From assembly GCF_014648695.1 (NCBI RefSeq), contig NZ_BMRP01000022.1, positions 6,900-70,899 of the forward strand: 64,000 bases of DNA. Direction: 5' to 3'. The position numbers were made by a program, and so were the translations under genes. The notes beneath the pieces were generated by a model, which worked only from the letters and a program-made list of their open reading frames with translations, was not told the DNA's origin and ran no database searches. This DNA is from Streptomyces albospinus (GTDB lineage Bacteria > Actinomycetota > Actinomycetes > Streptomycetales > Streptomycetaceae). Within the stretch, counting starts at the first letter, position 1, and the number at the start of each line of letters is the position of its first letter. Below, piece by piece: positions 26,424 to 36,568 of this stretch.

Positions 26424-27992
26424 ATGCTCACGAGGCAGGCAGGGGCAGCCGTGGCTGGGGGAAGTACCGACAGCGGTCGTCAGGCAGCGGAGGTCGTCGT
26501 CATCGGGGCCGGCCTCTCCGGCGTGGCCGCCGTGATCGCACTGCGCAGGGCCGGGATCGGTGACATCGTGGTGCTGGAGAAATCCGGTCGCCTCGGCGGG
26601 ACTTGGCGCGACAGCACCTATCCCGGCTGCGGGTGCGACGTGCCGTCGATGCTGTACGAGTACTCCTTCGCCCCCCACGCCTGGAGCCGGTGCTTCGCCG
26701 ACCGGTCCGAAATCCTCGACTACCTCCGGACCACTGCGGCAACCCACGGCGCGGACACGGCGATCCGCTACGACACCGAGGTACTGAGCAGCCGCTGGGA
26801 GCCGGACGCGCACCGCTGGAACCTGCGGACCACGTCGGGCACGTACACGGCCCGGGCCGTGATCGTCGCCACCGGCCCCTGGCACCAGCCTCGCTATCCC
26901 GACATCCCCGGCCTCGGCACGTTCCCGGGCACGGCCTTCCACTCCGCCCGTTGGAACCACGACGCCGACCTGACCGGACGCAGAGTCGCGGTGGTCGGTA
27001 CCGGAGCGTCCACCGTCCAGTTCCTGCCCGAGATCCAGCCGGAGGCGGCCGTCGTCGACGTCTTCCAGAGCACACCGAACTGGGTACTCCCGAAACCCGA
27101 CTACTCCCTCTCGCCGGACATCCACCGCTTCCTCGGACAGCACCCGGCAGCACGCCGTGCACTCCGCGGCCTGCACCATCGGACCCAGGAAGCCATCGGC
27201 GTACCCCTGCGCCACCCCCGCCTGTTGGGACCACTGGAGGCTGTGGCCCGCCTCCATCTGCGTACCTCCGTACCGGACCGCGCCCTGCGCCGGGCACTCA
27301 CCCCTCACTACCGCATCGGCACCCGCCGCCTGATCACCTCCGACACCTACTACCCCGCCCTCACCCGACCCAACGTGCGGCTGCACCCCACCCGCGTGAC
27401 CGCCGTGGCGGGGCCCCACATCATCGGCGCCGACGGCACCCGCACCCGCGCCGACATCATCGTCCTCGCCACCGGCTACCACATCGGCGACATCCCCCTG
27501 GCGGACCACCTGTACGGCACCAACGGCACGACACTGGCCCGCACTTGGGCCGACAACCGCCGTGCCTACCTGGGCACCAGCGTCAGCGGATACCCCAACC
27601 TCTTCCTCCTCCTCGGCCCGAACCTGCTCACCGGCACCACCGCCGTCCCCACCGTCCTCGAAGCCCAACTCCGCTACATCACCACCGCTCTGACCCACCT
27701 GCGCACCAGCGGATGCGCCGCACTGGACGTCAGACCCGAAGCCGAAGAAGCCCACCAACAGGCCCTGCACGAGGCGCTGCGCACCACCGTCTACAACACC
27801 GCCGGCGGCTCCGGTTACTACTTCGGCCTCCCTGGCGTCAACACCTTCTGCTGGCCCTGGTCAACCGCCAGGCTCGTCAAACGCCTGCACGCCTTCGACC
27901 CGGACGTCTACACCTGGACGGTGCCGCTGCCGGCCCAGGCCGGCCCCGAGCGGGACAGCCTGCCAACCTGTCCGCCGGGCCGGCTCCCATAG
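26424..27992 (+). CDS. Baeyer-Villiger-type flavin monooxygenase
   Basis: 522 aa from ATG 26424; a TTG at 26397 is an alternative. First Rossmann motif VVVIGAGLSGVAAV near residue 24 binds FAD, the fingerprint FPGTAFHSARWN near 167 matches the Baeyer-Villiger FxGxxxHxxxW signature, and the second Rossmann motif VAVVGTGASTVQF near 190 binds NADPH. Later IVLATGYH and GYPNLFLLLGPN are also family blocks. It should insert oxygen next to a ketone, or oxidise a heteroatom. Divergent from the Rieske oxygenase with a 183-bp shared promoter, suggesting joint use in one oxidative pathway. Confidence 0.88.
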   Translation: MLTRQAGAAVAGGSTDSGRQAAEVVVIGAGLSGVAAVIALRRAGIGDIVVLEKSGRLGGTWRDSTYPGCGCDVPSMLYEYSFAPHAWSRCFADRSEILDYLRTTAATHGADTAIRYDTEVLSSRWEPDAHRWNLRTTSGTYTARAVIVATGPWHQPRYPDIPGLGTFPGTAFHSARWNHDADLTGRRVAVVGTGASTVQFLPEIQPEAAVVDVFQSTPNWVLPKPDYSLSPDIHRFLGQHPAARRALRGLHHRTQEAIGVPLRHPRLLGPLEAVARLHLRTSVPDRALRRALTPHYRIGTRRLITSDTYYPALTRPNVRLHPTRVTAVAGPHIIGADGTRTRADIIVLATGYHIGDIPLADHLYGTNGTTLARTWADNRRAYLGTSVSGYPNLFLLLGPNLLTGTTAVPTVLEAQLRYITTALTHLRTSGCAALDVRPEAEEAHQQALHEALRTTVYNTAGGSGYYFGLPGVNTFCWPWSTARLVKRLHAFDPDVYTWTVPLPAQAGPERDSLPTCPPGRLP

Positions 27993-28431
27993 ATCCCGGT
28001 CATGCGCCCGTCAACGGCGCGGCGGCGGTGCAGAACTGGCGGACCCAGCGGCGCCAGACGGTGACGGGCCGTCGTCCTCGACTGGGCTGGGGCGGGGGTG
28101 GTACCGGTGCTACGCGGTGCCGCAGAATGCCGAGGCGTCGCGCACGTTGTCCACGGCACAGCGGCGGATCGACAACGGGTGTGCGGCCGGCGCTCGAATG
28201 ATCCGCCAGTCAGCCGAAGCTGCACGAGACCCTGTTCGCGGTGCCGGATGCTCGGCCCGGACTCGATTCGCGAGGCCACCTTCCTCTTCCGAGCGACGAA
28301 CCGACTCACTCCGTACCCGGGCCTCGGTGCTGCAACCGCATGGCACACCACATGCAGTTGCAGCACCGGCCGCAGAGCGGCGGCACGCGCTGCTGCCGCC
28401 GCTCTCCGACTGCCGTCTCCGGTGCCGGCGG
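27993..28431. other. Intergenic region with a Rieske gene scrap
   Basis: 439 bp between convergent genes. Its first part holds the Rieske remnant listed separately; the rest, to the DUF4142 stop, shows no gene. Confidence 0.5.
28000..28080 (-). pseudogene. Remnant of a second Rieske oxygenase gene (3' end)
   Basis: Reading leftward, about 21 codons encode VTVWRRWVRQFCTAAAP up to a TGA at 28000-28002. This mirrors the C-terminus of the intact Rieske gene (CFRRWARQFYPAP), and the DNA is close too (GAACTGGCGG then CCCAGCGGCG in both). Nothing upstream extends the match, so only the last codons of a paralogue remain. Confidence 0.65.
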
Positions 28432-28983
28432 TCAGGATCGGGTGCCTGTCCGACCCTTGACGGTGTGGCAGACTCCGCCGCTGACCGCCTGGAGGTGCAG
28501 TGCCACCGTGGGCCGGGCACCCCGGGCGAGCGCGCGGGTCTTGGCGCTCTTGCCGGAGGACACTTCCTTGTCGATCAGTGCGAGGGCCTGCCGGTGGCTC
28601 ATGTCCTGGCCCTGCAACCACACCCGGTTGTAGTCCCGCTTGCCGTGCAAGGGCTTCAGCGTGGCGAGCTGTTTCTGCTGGGCGGTGCCCGCCTTGGAGG
28701 ACAGGGTGATGCCCTTGCTGCGGGCCAGCGCCACGACCTGCGTATCGAACTTGGTGTGGTCGCGCACGAACATGTCCGCCACCTGTTTCACACAGGTGCT
28801 GGTGGAGTGCTTCTGGGCATCCTTGGCGGTGGCGATCTCGGTGAGATTGCCCTGGTGGATCGTCTTGAGGAAGGTGGCGTCGGGTCCGGTGACCGGGGCT
28901 GCCGCCGTGGCCGGAACGGTGAGTCCGGCCATGGCGAGCGCCATGGTTGCGACAGCTGTGCCGCACGGGCGGTTCATTCGCAT
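28432..28983 (-). CDS. Secreted DUF4142 protein
   Basis: 183 aa from ATG 28983 with GGAGG five bases upstream. A signal peptide covers about residues 1-27 (MRMNRPCG, hydrophobic run, PATAAA). The mature protein follows the DUF4142 four-helix, ferritin-like pattern: ATFLKTIHQGNLTEIATAKD, MFVRDHTKFDTQVVALARSK, KPLHGKRDYNRVWLQGQ and HRQALALIDKEV. Exact function of the family is unknown; it is exported and often stress-linked. It stands alone between the convergent flavoprotein gene and a 475-bp gap. Confidence 0.82.
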   Translation of the reverse strand: MRMNRPCGTAVATMALAMAGLTVPATAAAPVTGPDATFLKTIHQGNLTEIATAKDAQKHSTSTCVKQVADMFVRDHTKFDTQVVALARSKGITLSSKAGTAQQKQLATLKPLHGKRDYNRVWLQGQDMSHRQALALIDKEVSSGKSAKTRALARGARPTVALHLQAVSGGVCHTVKGRTGTRS

Positions 28984-29458
28984 GGTGTCCTCCACGTGTC
29001 CGTGGAACCGGATGATGAGCCGGCCGACGGGCCGGGCGCCGCGTGCAGCGGACGCGCCGTACCCGCCGTCTACCGGGCCATGCTGACCGCCTTCGCCATC
29101 CGCCCGCCTTCCGAGCCACCCGGTGGAAGTGGAAACATCCCCGGGGAATCCGGGCCTGGCCTGAGCAACGTGACCATGCGCGGTCGCATGACCAGGTACG
29201 CCCGAACGGGTGAAGAGGAGGCGCCGCCACGATCAGGACTCCGCCCCGCGCCGCCGCCCGCCCCGCCCCGTGTTCTTCGGCAAGTACGGCTCAAGGCGAA
29301 GCCCACTCCCGATCCGACAGACAGTAGGCGTGGGCCACTCGCGGGTGGCTACCGCGGGCGCGTGGCGTCCGTGGTAGCCACGAGTTCGGTTCCGCCACCG
29401 GTGTGGCGGACGCCCTGAGCAACCATCGCGTCGCGAACGAAGGCATGGACGGCTTGGC
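28984..29458. other. Intergenic region with hairpins
   Basis: 475 bp between the DUF4142 start and the amidohydrolase stop. It carries the hairpin at 29345-29381 and a second, CCGCCAC-CGGT-GTGGCGG at 29392-29409. No gene seen. Confidence 0.6.
29345..29381. terminator. Hairpin, likely amidohydrolase terminator
   Basis: GTGGCTACCGCGG and CCGTGGTAGCCAC form a 13-bp stem with one mismatch around 11 nt, about 80 bp past the leftward amidohydrolase stop. Confidence 0.65.
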
Positions 29459-31078
29459 TCACTGCGCGGCAGCGGGGGAGACCAGAAGCCCACCGACGAA
29501 GGTGTGGGTGGGGCTGAGGTCGCGCAGAGTGTCGCCGGGGCAGCGAGCGGGGTCCTGGTCCCAGACGGTGAGGTCGGCGAGGCGGCCGGGGGCGAGGGTG
29601 CCGCGCAGATTCTCCTCACCACACAGGCGGGCGGCGTGGGTGGTGTGCAGGGTGAGGGCCTCGTCGTAGGTGATGGCATGCTCGGGGCCCTTGACGCCGA
29701 TGACGGTCTGCCGGGTGGTCATGCCCCAGACGGAGCGCATGGCGCCGAACTGTCCGACGGGGAAGTCGGATCCCGCGCTTACCTGGGCGCCCTGGTCGAG
29801 CCAGCCTCGGGCGGGGAAGAGCCGGGCGACGCGTTCCGGTCCCCAGTAGCCCTCTTCCACCTCGGCGGTGTCGTGCAGCAGCGGCTGCTGGATGGTGACG
29901 GGGATGCCCAGGGCCACAGCGCGGGCGCGCTGCTCATGGCCGGCCAGGCCGCCGTGCTCCATCACCAGGGTGCCGGCAGGCAGGCCTGAGTTGCGGTCGA
30001 GGACGCGTTCGTAGACGTCCAGGAGGATGCGGACCGCGCGGTCGCCGTAGGCGTGGGTGCCGACCCGCCAGCCACGCCGGACCACGGCCTCGACCGCCTC
30101 GGCCAATGTGTCGGGCTCCCAGGTCAGTGTTCCGGAGAAGCCGTGGTCGCAGGCGTACGGCTCTTCGGTGGCCCCGGCCTCCAGGCCGCCGTCGAACCCG
30201 AACTTCACTCCCCACACCCGCAGCCACGGGTCGGAGCCGTAGCGCCAGTCCTCCATGACGTCGAGCAGTTCCCCCACCTGGGCCGCGCTGGTCATGCCGA
30301 GTGCCGAGATCAGGGCCCGCACCCGGGTGCTCAGCGCCCCCGCCTCGCGGGCGGCGAGGAGCGCCGCGTAGTCGTCGGGGGTGACCGCGCAGTCGCGCAC
30401 GGTGCCGATGCCGGTCGCGGCGTACCGGCTGCTGGCCAGGCGCAGTCCGTCGATGCGCTGGGCCAGGTCCGGGGCCGGGAACAAGCGCTCCACCAGGGGC
30501 AGGGCGTTGTCTATCAGTCGTCCGTCGAGCCTGCCGTCGGCGTCGCGGCCGATGACACCGCCCGGCGGTACCGGGGTGTCCCCGGTGATGCCCGCCAGGC
30601 GCAGCGCGTAGGTGTTGACGACGTCGTTGTGGCCGCCGCGCTTGACCAGGACCGGGTGGCGGTCGGTGGCCCGGTCGAGTTCGACCGCGGTGGGCATCCG
30701 CCGTTCGACCAGGTTGAGTTCCTGCCAGTTGGTGGTGGTGCGGATCCACTCGCCCTCGGGGGTGGTCCTGGCCCGTTGCCGGATCAGGTCCAGGAGTTCG
30801 GGGATGGTGCGCGCCCGGTGAACGGGCACGTCGTGCATGCCGTGGGCGGCGAAGATCAGGTGGGTGTGGGTGTCGTCGAACGCGGGCAGCACCGTGGCGC
30901 CGGGCAGGTCGTGGACGGTGGTGCGAGCGCCCACCCAGTGGTCGAGGCCGTTCGGGTCGGGGGAGAGGGCCGTGATGCGGTCACCCCGCACGGCCAGCGC
31001 CCGCTGCGGGGCCTGACCGGGCACCAGCGTGTGCACCGCACCGGCCCGGATCACCAGGTCGGCTCCGTGATCAGTCAT
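29459..31078 (-). CDS. Amidohydrolase, YtcJ-like
   Basis: 539 aa, standard for the YtcJ/LAF3 branch of metal-dependent amidohydrolases. The N-terminal metal motif is FDDTHTHLIF (H-x-H), with the family's VLVKRGGHNDVVNT and VWGVKFGFDGGLEAG blocks, GTHAYGDRA (metal His), TLVMEHGGLAGHEQR and the late SAGSDFPVGQFG with its catalytic Asp. The substrate is usually an N-formyl or cyclic amide, not predictable here. Cytoplasmic, no signal peptide. Divergent from a decayed AsnC-type regulator gene across 193 bp, so it may have lost its local control. Confidence 0.87.
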   Translation of the reverse strand: MTDHGADLVIRAGAVHTLVPGQAPQRALAVRGDRITALSPDPNGLDHWVGARTTVHDLPGATVLPAFDDTHTHLIFAAHGMHDVPVHRARTIPELLDLIRQRARTTPEGEWIRTTTNWQELNLVERRMPTAVELDRATDRHPVLVKRGGHNDVVNTYALRLAGITGDTPVPPGGVIGRDADGRLDGRLIDNALPLVERLFPAPDLAQRIDGLRLASSRYAATGIGTVRDCAVTPDDYAALLAAREAGALSTRVRALISALGMTSAAQVGELLDVMEDWRYGSDPWLRVWGVKFGFDGGLEAGATEEPYACDHGFSGTLTWEPDTLAEAVEAVVRRGWRVGTHAYGDRAVRILLDVYERVLDRNSGLPAGTLVMEHGGLAGHEQRARAVALGIPVTIQQPLLHDTAEVEEGYWGPERVARLFPARGWLDQGAQVSAGSDFPVGQFGAMRSVWGMTTRQTVIGVKGPEHAITYDEALTLHTTHAARLCGEENLRGTLAPGRLADLTVWDQDPARCPGDTLRDLSPTHTFVGGLLVSPAAAQ

Positions 31079-31271
31079 CGTCGTCTCCAGGCCGTCTCGA
31101 CAGCGTTCGATGCGTGTCAGCGGCGCCGCGAGTGGCCCGAGCCATACTCAGCAGTCCGGTTGCCGATCGCGTCCGCTGACCAGACCGTTGTACGGGCCGC
31201 CAGCGCATATACGTACATTCAGCGGCTCTTGACGCAGGAAATGCGCCACAACAGCGACCTATCATGCAGAT

Positions 31272-32215
31272 CATGCGCCATAGCTCGACGAGACGGACCG
31301 CCGGATTGCGGCTTCCCTTCTCGCTTCACCGCGTGCCTCCTGGCGCGAGGTGGCACGCTGCCTGGGCCTGTCCGAGCGCACCGTCGTACGCCGCGCCGCA
31401 CCGCTGTACACCGACGGCACTCTCCGTGCGACGGCCGTCCGCAACCCGGCCTGCTTCCCGCACCTGATCCCCATCGCCCTGCGCATCCGCTGTCGCCCGA
31501 ACAAGATCCGTCATGTCGCCCACGCGCTGGCCCGCCGCACCGACACGGTCTGGGTCGACATCCTCGGCGGCGGCGACGAGATCTCCACGATCTTCTTCCT
31601 CGACGGCCCCGACGCCCGCAACACACTGCTGCTGCGCGACCTGCCCGCCACCGACGCCGTCGGCTCCTGGACCGCCCACTCCCTGCTGCGCGTCTTCCCC
31701 ACCGCGTTCCGCTGGACCGCAGGTCTCCTCTCACCCCAAGAGCTGGACCAGCTCATCCCCTGTCCCGCACCCCCGACAGCGCCTGCTCCGCCTCTGGGCA
31801 TCGACACCGCGCTGATCACGGCGCTGACCGAGGACGGCCGGACCAGCTACACCGAACTCGCCCGCCGCGCCGGCACCACCGCGCTCACCGCCCGCCGACG
31901 ACTCGACGCGCTCGTGCGCGGCCAGGCCGTGCGCCTGGCGACCGAGGTCGATCTCGCCCTGCTCGGCGCGCACACCGAAGCCCTGCTGTGGATCGCGGTG
32001 CGGCCCGGCGCACTTCAGGAGGCCGCTGGATCACCCAACTGTCCGCGACCCTCTATTCGGGCACTGCCCTGTTCGACCGTCCCCGGCCGACAGCGAACGG
32101 CTCGCCGCCTCCGACCGCCCCACCCAGGGTCCGTGGCCCGCAGACCGCGATCGCCGGTGCCACACTGGCGCTCAACTTGCTGGCATACGTGCTGGAACGA
32201 CGCCGCGTGAGCTAG
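31272..32215 (+). pseudogene. Lrp/AsnC-family regulator, multiply frameshifted
   Basis: The helix-turn-helix is present (LDETDRRIAASLLASPRASW, CLGLSERTVVRRAAPLYTDG), but no start codon exists in that frame after the in-frame TAG at 31281-31283. An ATG at 31272 or 31275 begins one base out of phase (M-R-H-S then L-D-E-T), so one base seems lost near 31283. The main frame then reads through a tandem HTH (TELARRAGTTALTARRRLDAL). After RPGALQEA, near 32025, the sense continues in another frame as GRWITQLSATLYSG. Two shifts mark this as a pseudogene or as sequence with errors. It once probably controlled the divergent amidohydrolase. Confidence 0.7.
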
Positions 32216-32664
32216 GAACACGGCGGCCGGCAAGGCGATCCAGGCGGCAGCGTCGACCGCAACAACCGGCGGGAGGAGCGGAGTTGCGTGCTCGTACGCA
32301 CACCAGCAGCCAACGCCGCGCGGAGCTGCGAGAGCCGCCGGCGGGGAGGGCGGACAGCGAGCCCCGAGGACATCGCGGTCCTGTGGCCCCGTACCTCTGT
32401 TACAGGGCTCGGGTGTGGAGGTTCACGGCTCAGGTCGGACACCGTGGTGGGCCGGAGGTGCCTCCCTCTCAAGGCCGTGGAGGCAGGCCTTCGGCGGCGT
32501 AGGCGAAGGTGCGCGGCCCCGCCGCGTCCCGCGACCGCGGCAATGGTGTCGGCGTCGATGACGAAGGCGTTGCCTTACGGGACGGGGCAGTCGACGAGGT
32601 GTTCGCTGCCGTGCGCCGGACTCGGTGGGCGGGGAGCCGCGCCGCTCCGAGGCCCGCCTGGTGG
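32216..32664. other. Intergenic region
   Basis: 449 bp between the AsnC remnant and the 3' end of the FtsX-like permease gene. No gene, repeat or clear hairpin was recognised. Confidence 0.5.
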
Positions 32665-34974
32665 TCAAGTCCGGCTTGCGCTCAGCACCGTGGTGATCCG
32701 GGCCCGGGTCGCTCGGGTGGCCGGGACAACCGAGACGCAGGCGGCCACCGCCACCGCGACGGCACCGGCGAGCAGCAGGGTCTCCGGTGCGGGCATCCGC
32801 GCGATGCCCGCACCGACGCCGCTGGCCTGGCCCTCCATATTGATCAGGCGGTCCGACAGCAGCACCCCGAGCCCGGTGCCGACCAGCACCGCCACCATGG
32901 CGAGCAGCCCGGTGCTGGTCACGATGATGGCGGTGACCTGCCGTGGCGTCAGGCCCATGGCTCTCAGGACACCGAGGTCGCGGATGTGGTCGCGCAGGCC
33001 GGAGGCGGTGGCGGTGACCAGTTCGGCGAGGCCGATCAGCGTCAGGACCCCGACCAGCCCGACGACCACCACGCGGACCATGCCCAGCCGGTCCGCCGGG
33101 TTGGCCACCGATCGTACGTCGAGGCGGCCGTGGGACGCCGCGATCAGGTCCGCCCGCACCGCCTTCGGATCCGCCCCCGGGCGCAGCACCAGCGCGTCGT
33201 ACTGCGTCTTGGGCGGTCCGCCGGGTCCGGCCAGCGCACCCAGCTCCACCGAGAGCATCTCCCCGTTGTGATCGGGTTCGATGTCCCGACCGACGATGTG
33301 CAGGATGTGCGGGGTCCCCCCGGCCATGACCCGCACCCACTCGCCCACCCTGGCATGCAGCAGGTCGAGCGCCCCCTGCCCGGCCACCGCCTCGTCCTCG
33401 TCGCGGATGAGGTGGCCTGCGGCGAGGGCGAACGGATAGGGGTGGTCGGCGGTGCCCAACGCGCGAACGGTGATCGTTGTGGTCTCTCCGGGCACGAGTG
33501 CCGGCGTCTCCACTCCCGGATACGCGGCTGCCACTTCGGGCTGCCGGGTGAGCAGGCGGCGCGCTTCCGCGTCGCCCATGCCACTGGGCCGTGCGGTCAG
33601 GCTCGCCGCCAGTCCCAGCTGCCGGGGGTGGTCCTGGAAGCCGTCCAACGTGGCCCAACTGCCCAGCGCCACGGTGATCATCATGATCGGGATGGCGAGC
33701 CGGGCAACGGTGAGCCCGGCGCGCAGTGGGCGGTGGAACGCCGCCCGGCTGCCCAGTGCCAGCGCCGGAGGGAGCTTCAGCAGCAGCGCGAGGCGGGCCA
33801 GTCGGGAGATCCCGCTGGCCGGGTGGTTGGCGCGTACCGTGGGCGCGGCCGGAATCCGTCCGGCTCGCCAGGCCGGGAGGACGGTGGCCAGGGCGATGCT
33901 GAGCACCACCCCCGCACCCGTTGCCGCCAGCGCACCGGCGTGGGCGGGTTCGGCCTGCCACAGACCCATGGCCTCCCCGAGCGCCCCCGGCAGCAGCGGG
34001 CCGAAGAGGCTGGCCGCGCCCGCTCCCAGGACCATCCCGGCCAGTGCCAGGGCGGTGTGCTCGTACAGGAAGAGCCGCACCACCTGCGCCGGGGTGAAGC
34101 CGATGGTCTTGAGCACGGCGATGTCCCGTACCTGCACCAGCACCCGGCTGCCCGCGGCGCCCGCCATGGCCAGTGCCGCCGCCACCAGTGCGACCAGGCC
34201 GAACACCCCGAGCAGCAGCCCGAGGAGCCGGTTGTCCTGGCCCATGGCGGAACGCACCTGCTGCCAGGTGGTGACCTGCGTCACCTGGCCGCTGCCCAGT
34301 GTGGTGACGACCTGCTGGGCGGTGAAGTCGGCAGCGCCCGGATCGCGCAGCCGCAGCCCGATCACCTGCTGGGTGTGGACGGGCTCGGGCACGACACGGT
34401 CCAGGGCGGAGGGCAGCACCCAGCCGAGGCCGGGCGTCCAGTCCGGGTACGAGCCCTGGTCGGCGCTGTCGGCGATGCCGAGCACCCGCATCGGCCGCGT
34501 CGCGCCGTCCCGGCCGTGGACGGTGACCGTGTTGCCCACGCCCACGCGCATCGCGTGGGCGAGCGAGCCCTCCAGCACAATGCTGTCGGGCCGGGCCGGG
34601 TCCAGCCACCGGCCGGAGCGCACCAGCGGTCGGGCCACGGACGGCGGCTCGGCGCCTGCCGCCCGTAGTTCGAGGCCGACCTTCTCGGTGCCGCGTACCA
34701 GGTCGGCGGGGGCGGTCCGGTACGGTCCGGCGACCCCGGTGACCCCGTCGAGGCGGCTGAGCGGTGCGGTGTCCGCGCCGGGACGCATGTGGATCCACAC
34801 ATGGGCTCCGCGGGACTGAAGGAAGATGCGCTGCCAGGGATTGGCGGCGTCCTGCAACAGTGCGTTCGCCAGGATCAACGAGACCGCGATCACCGCCGTG
34901 ACCAGGACCATCAGCGTGGCCTGACCCCGGTGGGCGCGCAGGTCGGCCCGTACCCAGCGAAGCAGCGCGCGCAT
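32665..34974 (-). CDS. FtsX-type ABC transporter permease
   Basis: 769 aa. One N-terminal helix (TLMVLVTAVIAVSLILANAL) is followed by a large outer domain of about 200 residues, then three helices, a middle helix, a second outer domain and three more helices ending VVPATRATRARITTVL. This is the two-FtsX layout of LolC/MacB-like permeases. The conserved cytoplasmic turn VLKTIGFTPAQVVRLFL and its repeat VLRAMGLTPRQVTAII couple to the ATPase. It lies four bases after the ATPase gene at 34979 in one operon under PadR. Such pumps export antibiotics or peptides, or act on lipoproteins and the envelope. Confidence 0.88.
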   Translation of the reverse strand: MRALLRWVRADLRAHRGQATLMVLVTAVIAVSLILANALLQDAANPWQRIFLQSRGAHVWIHMRPGADTAPLSRLDGVTGVAGPYRTAPADLVRGTEKVGLELRAAGAEPPSVARPLVRSGRWLDPARPDSIVLEGSLAHAMRVGVGNTVTVHGRDGATRPMRVLGIADSADQGSYPDWTPGLGWVLPSALDRVVPEPVHTQQVIGLRLRDPGAADFTAQQVVTTLGSGQVTQVTTWQQVRSAMGQDNRLLGLLLGVFGLVALVAAALAMAGAAGSRVLVQVRDIAVLKTIGFTPAQVVRLFLYEHTALALAGMVLGAGAASLFGPLLPGALGEAMGLWQAEPAHAGALAATGAGVVLSIALATVLPAWRAGRIPAAPTVRANHPASGISRLARLALLLKLPPALALGSRAAFHRPLRAGLTVARLAIPIMMITVALGSWATLDGFQDHPRQLGLAASLTARPSGMGDAEARRLLTRQPEVAAAYPGVETPALVPGETTTITVRALGTADHPYPFALAAGHLIRDEDEAVAGQGALDLLHARVGEWVRVMAGGTPHILHIVGRDIEPDHNGEMLSVELGALAGPGGPPKTQYDALVLRPGADPKAVRADLIAASHGRLDVRSVANPADRLGMVRVVVVGLVGVLTLIGLAELVTATASGLRDHIRDLGVLRAMGLTPRQVTAIIVTSTGLLAMVAVLVGTGLGVLLSDRLINMEGQASGVGAGIARMPAPETLLLAGAVAVAVAACVSVVPATRATRARITTVLSASRT

Positions 34975-34978
34975 CGGC

Positions 34979-35781
<803 letters not shown>

Positions 35782-35785
<4 letters not shown>

Positions 35786-36285
35786 TCCAGTTCCTCCTGA
35801 CAGCGCTCCAGCCAGTCGAGGTCGGCCTGTAGGTGGAGCATGGCGCCCTCGATGAGCAGTTGTGCGGCGCGGTTGTCCCGGTCCTGCGCGGCAAGCCGCG
35901 AAAGACCCCGCATGACGTTCAGATAGTGGCGGCGCTGCGTGTTGATCAGCGCGAGCCGGTCGCTGCCACCTGCCCCGGGCGCCAGGACCAGCTTCATGAA
36001 GAACTCGTCCCGTACCCGAGGGCCCTCGGTCGGCTCGGCGAACCACGCGGCGAGTTCCTCACGGCCGGCGTCGGTGATCTCGTAGACCCGCTTGTTCGGC
36101 CGGTTGGACTGGTCGACGTCCTGGCCTTTGATCAGCCCATTCTTCTCAAGTCGCCCCAAAGTGACATAGACCTGTCCGATGTTGGGCTGAGGGTACGCCG
36201 CGCCGAAGGTTTGCTCAAGGGCTTGTTTGAGCTCGTAACCGTGGGCGGGTTCCTTGGCGAGAAGCGCCAGCAGTGGCAGGCGCAC
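35782..36285 (-). CDS. PadR-family regulator of the ABC exporter
   Basis: 167 aa. Winged helix MRLPLLALLAKEPAHGYELK, QTFGAAYPQPNIGQVYVTLG and RLEKNGLIKGQDVD; C-terminal helical dimer region to WLERCQEELD. First gene of a three-gene operon (PadR, ATPase, permease), a common arrangement in which the pump substrate releases the repressor. The last codons carry the ribosome binding site of the ATPase gene. Confidence 0.9.
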
Positions 36286-36514
36286 GGGCCTCGACTCCTC
36301 CTCACGTGCCGGTCGGACACGATCTCTGCTCGGACAACACGCGACCCATGACAGGGTCCGGCGCGGGCGTTATGGTTCGGCCCAGCACCCCGGCCTCGTC
36401 CACGGTTCGCGCGCGTGCTCCCGGTATCGCCACCGCAGTCGGGTGCGGGTTCGCCGCAACCGCTCCGAGCCGGCCGCGCGGACCGATGCCCTGTTCCCCT
36501 TCATAGATGCGAGG

Positions 36515-36524
36515 TATACATAAC
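36515..36524. promoter_or_regulatory. TATACATAAC motif, copy 1
   Basis: TATACATAAC in an AT-rich patch between the PadR start (36285) and the solute-binding gene (36569). The same ten bases occur at 38061-38070 before the alpha-glucosidase gene. It may be a shared operator or -10 region; no good -35 lies upstream of this copy. Confidence 0.45.
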
Positions 36525-36568
36525 CGAATACTACCCCTACGCAGGGCGGTGGTGAGCTGGAGGAACGC

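Noticed and set aside
26241..27770. Upstream extension of the Rieske gene frame
   Set aside because: It is antisense to the flavoprotein gene and shows no domain; the Rieske protein starts at 26240.
30053..31263. Long + frame over the amidohydrolase gene
   Set aside because: Shadow of the real leftward gene, no motif.
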